Shown: positions 1 through 9,471 of the stretch, in pieces
Position numbering within the stretch: position 1 is the stretch's first letter
Layout of the letters: each line of letters opens with the position of its first letter
NCBI RefSeq assembly: GCF_040869045.1
Contig: NC_090319.1
Coordinates: 389,871,601-389,935,600, forward strand
Length of the DNA: 64,000 bases
DNA from: Eurosta solidaginis
Taxonomy: Eukaryota > Arthropoda > Insecta > Diptera > Tephritidae
Reading direction: 5' to 3'
Notes under the pieces: model-generated
Told to the model about the DNA's origin: nothing
Seen by the model: only the letters and a program-made list of their open reading frames with translations
Database searches by the model: none
Position numbers and translations under genes: made by a program

Positions 1-5
1 TTTTT

Positions 6-237
6 ATGGAGCCACATTTAAGCGGCTTCTATACTAGTTCTTATCCATATTACACCCATCTACCCCTTCATCAAAGCCATTTCATAAACCCACAGCTGTC
101 ACATTTGACTTCAACGATTGAGCAGCAAAACCATCAAAAGCCATTGCATAAACATCAGTTGCAGCAGCAGAAAGAATATCCGTATAATATATTTTTTAAC
201 AACGACGTCATTTTCCTGCATTGTAATAATAATTTTG
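6..237 (+). CDS. Possible His/Gln-rich 5' coding exon, perhaps of the gag that follows
   Basis: An ATG at position 6 opens a frame rich in His, Gln, Tyr and Ser (for example HQSHF, HKHQLQQQ) that stays open to 270. At 238 the sequence reads TTTG|GTGAGG, a good GT donor. At 425 a pyrimidine-rich acceptor ends in CTCTTTTTAG. Joining 237 to 426 keeps the frame and leads into the gag reading frame of the retroelement downstream. Seen: the open frame, donor, acceptor and phase match. Inferred: that they are used. No domain was recognised. It could also be a chance ORF or an exon of an unrelated host gene cut by the window edge. Confidence 0.3.
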
Positions 238-425
238 GTGAGGAGTCATATCTATTTTGTATTTGTGTATGAATATATTTTACGTATGTAAGTATACTGA
301 TATATATATATATTTTAAATTTATTGTAAACTCTCTCTTTAAATTATTTATTTAATACATTTTTCGAAATTCATAACATAATTACTGGTTTATTTTACGG
401 TTTTGTTTGTGAACTCTCTTTTTAG
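238..425 (+). other. Candidate 188-bp GT-AG intron
   Basis: The interval is very AT-rich, begins GTGAGG and ends CTCTTTTTAG, a size and composition typical of short dipteran introns. Splicing it out joins two open frames in phase (phase 1). A chance phase match has a probability of about one in three, so this is suggestive only. Confidence 0.3.
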
Positions 426-1332
426 AACAGAATACACAAACATCTACACATTCTAATAATCTAAATGATTCATTTATAAATATACCAAATGACACTTTAC
501 AACAAAATATTAGAAATCCGTATGATAATTTCAATCAAAACGAAATTTCAGCAACATCAGTCAAACTTCCACAATTTTGGACTAGTTGTCCAGAAGCGTG
601 GTTTATACATGCTGAAACACTATTTAGCACCAAAAATATAACCCAAGAGAATGCCAAATATGAACACATTATAACAGCACTTCCACAAGAAGTAATAGTA
701 ACAATTTTAGATTTTATCCAAAATCCTCCCCTTACTAACAAATTTAGTGAACTTAAAAAAGTTTTGATAGGAAGATATTCGCTTAATGAAAATTCAAAGC
801 TAGACAAAATTTTAAGTGATTCATAAATAGGTGATCGAAAGCGCTCTGAGTTTTATCGGTCATTAATTTTGTTAGCCGGTTCAAATTTTAGTCACAATAT
901 TTTAAAGAGAATTTGGTTGAGAAAACTTACCAAAAATTTAAATGCTATTTTGGCTAGCTCAAGTTCTGACAATATTAATGAATTACCAAATTAGCGGATA
1001 ACATTTTTGAAGTAATGAATAAAAACGAAGTTTTCTCAGTAAATACAATTTCAGATACAAAAGTTCAAAATTCTGTTGTTGAAAATCTAGTTAAAACCAC
1101 CTCTTTGATGAGTGAGAATTTTCAGAAACTTTCTTTGAAGTTAGCTGAAATTAAAACAGAAATGTATCGGAATCAATCTAGGTCGCGTGCTAATTCTAGG
1201 AACAATTTTAGAAATTCTAACTCGCGTAATAATCCAAATTGGTTGTGTAGATTTCACTACAAATTTGGAAATAATGCTAGAAGTTGTGAACAACCTTGTT
1301 CTTATAACAAAAACAAAGATTCAAAAAACTAA
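426..1332 (+). pseudogene. gag: gag of element G1, broken
   Basis: The frame from 426 carries a KLPQFW...PEAWFIHAE segment, the recognisable start of the gag core found in many arthropod gypsy elements. It is cut by a TAA at about 823; the same frame resumes with GDRKRSEFYRSL and runs to stops near 990-1015. A last piece (1015-1332) is rich in Arg, Asn and Ser and ends with a WLCRFHYKFG...C...PC cysteine/histidine motif characteristic of this gag class. Gag would package the RNA in cytoplasmic particles. This copy has several stops and cannot make a full product. Confidence 0.7.
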
Positions 1333-1369
1333 ATTCTTCCGTTGTTGCAGCGACGAACAACGGAAATTT

Positions 1370-1668
1370 AGATTTTTCGACGCGTCGCTTATTTATTTTT
1401 GATAGAGAAAACAAACAAAATTATTTAATTGATAGTGGAGTAGAAATTTCGGTATTACCCGCGTCTAAATGTCCTCATACGAAACGTTCAGACATAATTC
1501 TCACTGCAACTAATTGCTCAACAATTGCCACTTACGGGAATAGGCTTTTAAACATAAATTTAGGTTTAAGACGTGAATTTCCCTTTACATTTTTGATCTT
1601 GGATATAGCCAAGCCAATAATTGGCGCTGATTTTCTTTGTAAATATGGTCTTATAGACATTAGACATT
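1370..1668 (+). pseudogene. pr: Retropepsin-like protease of element G1
   Basis: The frame reads LIDSGVEISVLPAS, containing the aspartic protease D-S-G catalytic triplet, then IIGADFL, the usual second conserved block of retropepsins, about 75 residues later. It lies between the gag cysteine motif and the RT, as expected. The frame ends at a stop just after DFLCKYGLIDI, where an intact polyprotein would continue. The enzyme would cleave Gag-Pol inside the particle. Confidence 0.65.
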
Positions 1669-1755
1669 AAACATAAACGTTTAGTAGATCCATTAACCAA
1701 TCTCTCAGTTAATACAGTCGCCTACTTTTGCGATATTCCATTACCTAAATTATTT

Positions 1756-2463
1756 GTGGTTGACAATAAATTTACAAACTTATTAAACGAGTTTCCGTCA
1801 CTTATTTCAGAACCAGATTATACTAACCCTGTTAAACATACAACAGTACATCGACTTGTAACAGAAGGTACACTTCCATTTTCTAAGCCCAGGCGCTTAG
1901 ATCCGGTAAAATACAAAGTCGCGAAAACGGACGGTGATTTTAGAACATTAAATATTGTAACTGTTCCCGATCGTTATCCCTTACCTCACATTCAGGATAA
2001 TAAAAATATAAAAATATATTTTCAAAATTGGATTTAGTTAGGGCATATTACCAAATTCCTATGACTGAAGAAGATATTTATAAAACTGCTATTACAACTC
2101 CTTTTGGGTATGGTGGAATTCATGAGAATGCCTTTCGGACTTAGAAATTCTGCACAAACCATTCAAAGATTCATAAATGAGGTAGTAGGTGACTTAGATT
2201 TGGTATATGCTTACATTGACGACTTATTTATTGCAAGTAAAGACGAAGAACAACATTTAAAAGGTTGAGGTATCCTTTTTCAACGTCTTACAGAGTACGG
2301 TTTAAACATTAAACCAAGTAAATGTACTTTTGGTGTACCAAGTATTGATTTTTTAGGACATAACATTTCTGGAACAGGTATTCGACCTTCAGATGAAAAG
2401 GCATCAGCTATTCGCAATTTCGAATGGCCAAAATCAGTTAAGCAGGCATAGAAATTTATTGGT
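1756..2463 (+). pseudogene. rt: Reverse transcriptase of element G1, broken
   Basis: Recognisable RT blocks occur in order. TVHRLVTEGTLPFSKPRRLDP is followed directly by KTDGDFRTLN and DRYPLPHIQD, so the segment normally between the fingers blocks is missing. [12 protein letters not shown] comes next, then YAYIDDLFIAS with the Y-x-D-D catalytic motif (about 2207-2240). Frame changes occur near 2030 and 2130, and stops lie at about 2144, 2268 and 2450. The deletion plus frameshifts make this copy inactive. Confidence 0.75.
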
Positions 2464-3116
2464 ATGGTAATTTATTATCATAAATGCATTCCAAAACTAG
2501 CAGAATTTACAAACAAAATGTATGATCTAATTAACAAAGTAAATAAGAAACGTGACAAAGCTTTGGTATGGGACGAGAATTCGAATGAAGCTTTTGAATG
2601 CATTAAAGATAAATTTGTACCTACGATATTGTTAAATCATTTTAACAAAGATGTTAAATTATTTTTAACAGTAGATGCATCTAACACAGCAACAAATACG
2701 CCCCCAGCGTTATACAACAAAATTACAATAGTAAAATTGAACCCATTGCATTCTTTTCTAAAAAACTTTCTCCAACTGGAATTAAATATAATGCTTTTGA
2801 TAGGGACTTATTAGCAATTTACTTAAATATAAAACATTTTAGATATCTTTTGGAAGGACGACAATTTACCGTTTATACGGAACATAAACCTTTGATAACT
2901 GCTTTAAATTCAAAAACAGAACGAAGTCCTAGACAAATGAGATACTTGGAATTTATAGTACAATTTACTGATAACATACAATACATTAAAAGAGAATCCA
3001 ATGTATCTAGAGCTTTTGAGGTTAATGCAATATATAATGCAGAACTGAATTTTAAAATTTTACAAACTGAACAACAAACAAATGATGACTTAAATCAACT
3101 TGTATCTGATTCTTAA
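2464..3116 (+). pseudogene. rnh: RT thumb and RNase H of element G1
   Basis: The frame gives GMVIYYHKCIPKLAE (RT connection), KLFLTVDASNTATNT (first RNase H aspartate), then after a shift near 2760 the RNase H end LEGRQFTVYTEHKPLITAL and the tether SPRQMRYLEFIVQFT. The order and spacing match the RT_RNaseH region of gypsy pol. It is broken by a shift between the two ORFs (2464-2814 and 2850-3116) and closes with a stop at 3116. Confidence 0.65.
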
Positions 3117-3179
3117 TATCTAAATTTAAAATTAATTAGTATTCCTATTTTAAATTTTAATATTTGGTGTAAATTTCAG

Positions 3180-4258
3180 GAGAAACTCCTAGGCCATTTG
3201 TATCGAGTAATTTGCGAAAAACAGTATTTGATATTTTGCATAGAGTAGCACATCCGGGTACTAGAGCTACACGACGGCTAATAGTTAAAAAATATTATTG
3301 GCCTAATATGAATAAGGGTGTTAATATTTGGTCAAAATAGTGTCTTAATTGTCAAAAGTCTAAAGTTTATTGTCACCCAAAATCTCCTGTTGTCAAAATT
3401 CAAATTCCCAAGAATAGATTTGAACACATCCATTTAGATATAGTTGGACCATTACCTATTTCAAAAGGACATCGCTATATTTTAACGATTATTGAAAGAT
3501 TTACCCGTTGGCCTGAGGCATATGCATTAAAAGATATTTCAGCGACTACAATTGCAAATAAGTTTTTTAGAGAATATATTTCTCGGTTTGGAGTTCCGTT
3601 AAAGATAACAACTGATCAAGGTAGCCAATTTACATCGAAATTGTTTTCAGAGTTAACTAAATTACTTGGTAGTCACCGAGTCACAGTCCGCATATCACCC
3701 TCAAGGAAATGGTATGGATGAAAGGTTTCATAGACAATTAAAGACTACTAAATAGCTAGATAATTGGTATGACGAGTTATCTGTCATATTACTTGGTTTG
3801 CGATCTATTTACAAAGAAGATATTTCGGCTACACCAGCGGAAATGGTTTTCGGTCAGAATTTGCGTTTGCCAGGGGAACTTGTGCCATCAGCTAAAAATT
3901 TCTCATCAACTGAAATTTTAAGTAATTTACGTGAACATTTTCGAAATGTTAGATCAAATTTAAGTCATCATAAAGATTCTGATACTGGAATTTACGTTCC
4001 AAAAGATCTTCAAAATTGTAAATTTGCATTTGTTAGAGTCATTAATAAACATTCATTATAACAACCATATCAAGGACCTTACAAAATTGTGGAAAAAGAC
4101 CAAAAATGTTTTAAACTTGAAATAGATAATAATTTTAAAACTATTCCTATTTATAAATTAAAACCTGCAATAATTGAAACGACAGACACAAACAACACCA
4201 AGAATTTACATAAAAAGAGAGTTACGTTCAATTTGTTTAATGTTAAATTTTCTTGAAG
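3180..4258 (+). pseudogene. int: Integrase of element G1, broken
   Basis: A zinc-binding segment HRVAHPGTRATRR...CLNCQKSK (HHCC type) is followed by the catalytic core with LDIVGPLP (first Asp) and TTDQGSQFTSK (second Asp). The segment expected to hold the catalytic Glu is disrupted by a frameshift and stops at about 3715-3760. Downstream, ISATPAEMVFGQNLRLPGE and QPYQGPYKIVEKD are the conserved C-terminal integrase and GPY/F-type segments. A stop occurs inside the zinc domain (about 3339) and another at about 4060. It would insert the cDNA into the genome; this copy cannot. Confidence 0.75.
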
Positions 4259-4268
4259 GGGGAGTAAT

Positions 4269-4482
4269 TGTAGGGTTATTATTTTTATTTGACTTTGTAT
4301 TTTAGTTACTTTGAACTTTGTAATTTTAAAATGTTTTATCAATATTTTAATTTTCAATATTGATTTTTCAATTTTCAAAAATTTTCACTGTTGTGAAAAA
4401 TTTTAAATTAACAAGACGCATACATTTAGGCGTATTGAAAAATATAAATTAAAACGTGGTTTCAATCACCATAATAGCCCCT
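4269..4482 (+). repeat. Partial 3' LTR of element G1
   Basis: It begins TGTAGGG directly after the polypurine tract and is very AT-rich. The end is not clear; an unrelated GC-richer repeat begins near 4483. No matching 5' copy exists in the window. Confidence 0.45.
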
Positions 4483-4935
4483 TGAATCTGGTATTTTAGT
4501 CGCCTCTTACGACAGGCACGTGTATATTCTGACCCCCTAACCCGCTGTGGGAGGCTTTCAAGGTTCGAATGCGTCGATTCTTTCTTGGATAACAGCAAAT
4601 AATTCGTCGTGCCCTCAATTAACCCAAGCTTATCCTGCTCCGCGCGGTACAGTTTTTAGCGACCGTGATAGGTTCATGCAGGTGATACATCGCGTCCACA
4701 CTGCTCCTTTTTGAGTACACATCACACCAAGATTGGTCAGCCTGGTTTTGGGCGTCACTAATAAGATGACGACAATTTGCTACTAAGCGTCAATAACAAG
4801 ATAACAATTAGCTCATAATATTATGATGGCCTTATACAATCGGTGTACCTACCGCAGGCATATTCCACAGCTCCTTACCTGCAGGGAGAAGGCTCAAAAA
4901 TTCCTGGAGGTGGAGGATTTTATTGGCAACTTCTA
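4483..4935. repeat. Unidentified GC-richer interspersed repeat
   Basis: The segment starts CCCTTGAATCTGGTATTTTA and contains GTCGCCTCTTACGACAGGCA and TGACCCCCTAACCCGC, a compositional island between AT-rich flanks. I could not assign it. It may be a fragment of a non-LTR element leader in reverse orientation, but there is no coding evidence. Confidence 0.3.
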
Positions 4936-5339
4936 AACTTCATTAAACCCCATAACTCTTTTTTATGAATACCGTAACACCAATTTTAAGTCCTAAGATT
5001 CAAGCGCCTAGCCGTTATAATAAGTTTTGACCCGAAATATCTCTGGAGAGATTAAGGAGGATTGCCACTGACGAACAATATAGACTGTCCATGGACTGCA
5101 CGGAATACTTACTCCTGGAGCACGGCGTAATGCTTGGAAATAATTCAAAACTAGCAACTACACAAAAAAACTTTTGCGATGAAGAACGCTGAGTTTGTGT
5201 GGTAAACACTTTTAAACCTCAACCTTTAATTTTTGTCAAAACACGTTATTCATATAAATTTAGTTTCCCTGCAAGGTAATAAATATTTTAAACAAGTTGG
5301 CAACCCTGCACATATTTTCAAATTCAAATCATGATTAAG
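4936..5339. other. No recognisable feature
   Basis: AT-rich sequence with only short chance ORFs; no repeat or motif was recognised. Confidence 0.4.
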
Positions 5340-5518
5340 TGAGTGCAAGTGCAGTGTAAAGGACATGTGATTCAGCAGCGAGTGAGGAATGAACATTGCC
5401 CGTAGCAAGTGAATAAAAATAACTAAAAACAAAGAAATCGCATTATTTAACTTAAATGTATCAACAGAAAGAAATGCGGGTACATTATTATATTTGCGGA
5501 AAAAAGCCGAAAAGAAAG
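5340..5518 (+). other. Candidate first exon ending in a strong splice donor
   Basis: At 5515-5524 the sequence reads AAAG|GTAAGT, a consensus donor. Upstream lies a G-rich stretch typical of insect 5' UTRs, then an ATG at 5474 that opens exactly 15 codons (MRVHYYICGKKPKRK) in phase 0 to the donor. Nothing downstream could be paired with it, so this may be a 5' exon of a host gene with long introns or a chance donor. Confidence 0.3.
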
Positions 5519-6365
5519 GTAAGTAAATGCGTTGCTTCAATCCAAAGGATAATGACGGTGTTGCGCAATAAATTATTGGCATACATACCTACCTAAAACC
5601 GCACAAAGCATGCAGCACAAATTATTGATTTTTCACAAAAGGAAATCCAGCATGGATGTTATGTTTAAGGTTGCCTAGTGAATGCAAAGTTTTAAACAAA
5701 TTTGACTTTTATTTACTTACTTACTGAGAACATATATCACTTTTCCATAGTTAATAGGGAACTTTTGGGAATCTTGCTTTTAAAAAATATTTCTTTTCAT
5801 TAAAGGAAACTTTTTCGAAACAAGAGGCTATGTTGTTTGGGAACAAATACAGATGCCCCTGCCAGTTCTTTAAGATCCGAGACAAACTTGATTTTATAGC
5901 GCGACAGTCTAATGTATGCTCATTTGCGTGAGAATTCACTAAAACCGTTTGCTCGGCATACTTTTGGGCGCGCATCAGACTATCACATGATATAAAAATC
6001 TCGCATGACATATAAGTCACTCTAAAATAAATTTGTGATAAAAGCAACATGACAAAAGTTAGAGGTTTTACAAAATACATTTTTGTTAATAACTTAAGCT
6101 GTTTTTCTAAACCAAATTGTATTAGGTTAAGGTTAGGAAGTGTATGTCCATAACTATATAGAAAACGGCTCCACCGACCTAAACCATTCCAACCTTTCTT
6201 CCTTTCTACCTACCCATTTTTACAATTTTTTTTTTTCTTTCGTATAAGATATTATCTTGAGAACGGCTCTGTGGATTTAGATATAATTTGGTAACTACAT
6301 TCTAAGCAATCTAATTTAACCATTTTTGCAAGGTTGCCACCTATTTAAAAATAAGTTTAATAAAA
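5519..6365. other. No recognisable feature
   Basis: AT-rich intergenic or intronic sequence. The minus ORF at 5751-6080 has no recognised motif. Confidence 0.4.
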
Positions 6366-6660
6366 TATGCGGCCAGAGTTGTGTCGTGGAAGCGTGCTCA
6401 CTGACGACACCGAAGGTTCGGGTAAAAGGCCCGGCAAAAGCAACGTAAACATCTTAAGAAAACATTTTCTTAGCGGTATCGCTCTGCCGCAATGCTTTGG
6501 CAAACACTTCGATCGTTAAAAGCTTTTCGGCAAAATTCCATGTAAATCTCGCCACCCAATTTGTGGGAAAAATTTAAAAATAGTACGAGAAATTTGGAAG
6601 AGAAGCTCGGCCTAAATCTCCCCGGAATTATATCACGCCTTGTATTTATTTTATTTTACA
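6366..6660 (+). repeat. tRNA-derived SINE, copy 1 (diverged)
   Basis: GCGGCCAGAGTTGTG...AAGCGTGCTC...GACACCGAAGG matches the head of the SINE family seen at 22500, 47908, 52470, 61210 and 62430, and AGAGAAGCTCGGCCTAAAT matches its shared 3' part. The tail is T/A-rich. The box B region is degraded. Confidence 0.7.
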
Positions 6661-7443
6661 GAGATAGTTTTTATTGAATAGGGTTTGCACTTAACCGTAT
6701 TTAGCTTTTTGTGTAATTGTATACCTAGAACCTCTAGAATTTCTGAGGCAAGTTTAAGTTACGCCAAAAAAAATTTATATAGTCCGCACATTTGAGTTAT
6801 CGAAGGGCTCATCCTCAGGACTAGAGGCAAGAAACTGAAAATTCGAATACGTCATTATTTTCACCTTTATCTTATAATTATTTTTAATAAGCAGCATCGA
6901 TTTTTTACTCTTGCGGCCTTTTTCTAGTAATCTAAATCTCCAATATTTTACATTTATTAATCTTTGCTAACATTTTTTCTTCCAGGCTAGATTAGATGCT
7001 TAACAAAAAATTACATCTATACAATTTAAACTACGATAACCCTTTTTACAACATTTGATAGACTGATATTATAATATGGCTCAATGATCTGGAATCCGCG
7101 TTTTCATGTTCATTCAGGCAGCCTCGAATCAATACAAAAGCAGTTTTTATTATTTGCTTTAGACAATTATCAATGGAACCCTTTATATAATCTTCCCCTT
7201 CCATTTCCACATTTTAGTTAACTTTGTATAAATATGTATGCTTATATTCTATGAATTTACACTCAGCTGATGATATTTCTTCTGTAGCTGAGTAGTACCC
7301 TTATCGTGTATTACGATTCGTATCGAAATCAAGTTTTCGCTCAAACATTAAATCAAAATAGCTCTGTAATTTTTAGTCCGAATAACCACATATGTGAACT
7401 AGAGACTTCGCGTACTAGTTTGATTTATAATTTGTCACAATTT
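6661..7443. other. No recognisable feature
   Basis: AT-rich sequence with no motif or repeat that I could support. Confidence 0.4.
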
Positions 7444-7479
7444 GTATAAATACTTCGGCAGTTTCATATTTATAAATAG
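7444..7479 (+). promoter_or_regulatory. Possible TATA elements
   Basis: GTATAAATAC (about 7444) and TTATAAATAG (about 7470) lie 44 and 18 bases before an ATG at 7488. In AT-rich DNA such matches are common by chance, so this is weak. Confidence 0.15.
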
Positions 7480-7487
7480 AGTGAAGA

Positions 7488-7727
7488 ATGGAATCCGATA
7501 CCAATCGTGACACACGATACGAGCCCAGTTTTAGATCACGACTCATGAGAAATCACTGCCCACTCGGCAAAAGAATGACAATGAACAGGATTAGCCTGGT
7601 GTCATTGGACCACTTCAGGGCAGTGCGTGCCATTAAAAAAGCCTTCCCTTACATAAACCATAGCAAAATATTTTCTTCTAAACTGTATCTTAATACATTT
7701 TTCGATATATTCTTCAAACATACATAA
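7488..7727 (+). CDS. Hypothetical small basic protein or exon
   Basis: A 79-codon frame starts at ATG 7488. Its first 58 codons are less AT-rich than the surroundings and encode a basic, Arg-rich segment (SFRSRLMRNHCPLGKRM); the last 20 residues become Phe/Tyr/Ile-rich, like translated AT-rich intron. The real exon may therefore end near 7665. I recognise no family, signal peptide or membrane segment. It may be an exon, or chance. Confidence 0.25.
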   Translation: MESDTNRDTRYEPSFRSRLMRNHCPLGKRMTMNRISLVSLDHFRAVRAIKKAFPYINHSKIFSSKLYLNTFFDIFFKHT

Positions 7728-7773
7728 ACATATACATAGATAGATTTGTGCACACACCGACCTCGAAAGGAGC

Positions 7774-8332
7774 AGTGGCAGTTTTTATCAAATTTCGTCA
7801 ATTAAACTTATCGATCGTAAAATAAAAAAACTCTTTACATTTTGTAAATAGAACAATGCAAACCAAACTCGAAAAACGTCTTTCGAAAAAATTTGAAAAT
7901 TTTACGAATATTTCAAAATTTTGATTTAGAGTTGTCTGAGTTTTTTTGAGTATACAGTTAGCCTCATATATTTAAGTACACAAAGTACATATTACATTTG
8001 TACTGGATTTAAAAAAAAATTTTTTTTTCTGTTTAAGCAGTTACTTCCATTCGATGGGAACATAGCCGTATTTTTTATTTGAATGAAAATGTGAAACACA
8101 CTGCGAAGAATAAATTGCCAAGAAATCAATGTGAACTTGGAGAGACCTATAACTTTTAATTTGTCAGAAACTTTAAATAAAAAGTTTGACACTTCCATAA
8201 AATCTTCCGAAATTTTCCAAAAACGTTTTTTGAGATTGGTTTGCATAGTTTATATAACAAAATTCTATTGTAAACTATCGAAGATAAAAAATCGAGAATT
8301 AAACTGACAGAATTTGATAAAAAATTGCCACT
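7774..8332. repeat. Foldback element with long imperfect inverted repeats
   Basis: The left arm starts AGTGGCAGTTTTTATCAAAT (7774) and includes ATGCAAACCAAACTCGAAAA at about 7856. The right arm, reverse-complemented from 8332, reads AGTGGCAATTTTTTATCAAA and ATGCAAACCAATCTCAAAAA. The arms extend about 170 bases each and agree over most of their length. The centre holds TATTTAAGTACACAAAGTAC. No ORF was recognised. It is probably a non-autonomous DNA element. Confidence 0.65.
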
Positions 8333-9471
8333 TTTAGTTTCGTATTCGCTGCTGTATGTCCTTTTTTCACATAAACTTTTTCTTTACATTGATACTTAAT
8401 ACATCAAATAGCTAGATTTTCAATTATCAAGGACTAAGACCATTAGGATGGTAAATCTATTCACACTTATACTAACATATCTGAATCCGAGAACATACAA
8501 CATCTATCTATCTACATGCAGTTCTTAAATTCATTTCACATCATCAAAACTTTCTTCTCCTTTCTGCAGTAGTTTACACTACCAATGCAACAAATTATGT
8601 AACATTTCGCATAAAATTTGGCAAACTTAATGTTAACAAACATTGTCAGAGTAAGTGTTTATAAAGCTTCAGTATATTTTAGTACATATATATTTGCATA
8701 TAAATATAGGTTTTTAGTACATCTTACATACACAAGTAAACTTGCCTTTCCTTTGCTTTTCCTTTTCCTTTTGTAAGTAAATAGCTACATATATATGAAG
8801 CACCAAAGTTTATTTCGATTACTTATGCTTCTTTGTTGCAAACATTTGTTCGTGTCTCCCCATTGGCTCATACAATGTTGTCGATCTATTGAAGTTTGTG
8901 CGAATTTGCAATCTGCAACATGCGGCTTACAATTTTCCATATCAAAAGATACATCAAGTAAAAAAAAAGCTGGCTATGCAAATCAGTCATGGATTTTAAG
9001 ACTTATTTTTAATTATATTTTCCATATAAGTATTTGTGTGAAGAAGTTAGTTCCTGCACATGTACATATATACCCAACCGAAATACGTAGGAGTACGAAG
9101 CCTCTTACAGAAGCTGTTCTTTAGGTTTGCGAGGGCTTTACCACCTGAATTGTCTGGTTAATTCTATTTATATAAAACTTTTCGATTTAGGAACAATACA
9201 CAACAAATGCGTTTCTAGAGAAGAAGAATGGCAAGAACTCTCAGCGGAGTTCTGCGGATGTGTGAATGCTTTTCTTCAACGTTGATTTTTAATGCCTAAT
9301 CAAAGACTTAATTTTTGGAAATAGGTAATCTCGGACACTACAAATTTTATGTTATCGAGCAAAGTGGCAAAGTTAAACTTTAAACTCGAACTGAACAAGC
9401 AAGCATTAATTACATGTTTGTAATAAATGTAATTGCAAATAAATAGTGCCTCAACAAAAATTCTTAAATAT
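8333..9471. other. No recognisable feature
   Basis: AT-rich sequence. The ORF at 8795-9124 has no recognised domain and looks like chance. Confidence 0.4.

Larger units (their letters stand above)
426..4482 (+). mobile_element. Degenerate gypsy-type LTR retrotransposon (element G1)
   Basis: Pieces of gag, protease, reverse transcriptase, RNase H and integrase follow in the gypsy/Metaviridae order on the + strand. They are broken by several stops, small indels and at least one deletion. A purine-rich tract GAAGGGGGAGTA at 4252-4265 and a TGTAGGG start at 4269 mark the polypurine tract and the start of a 3' LTR. No 5' LTR could be matched upstream, so the copy is 5'-truncated. The cysteine motif in gag and the GPY-type C-terminal integrase segment fit invertebrate gypsy elements. 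It is an old, inactive copy. Confidence 0.85.

Noticed and set aside
8795..9124. 109-codon + ORF with a Cys/Leu-rich start resembling a signal peptide
   Set aside because: No clear cleavage site, no recognised family, and amino acid use typical of translated non-coding DNA.
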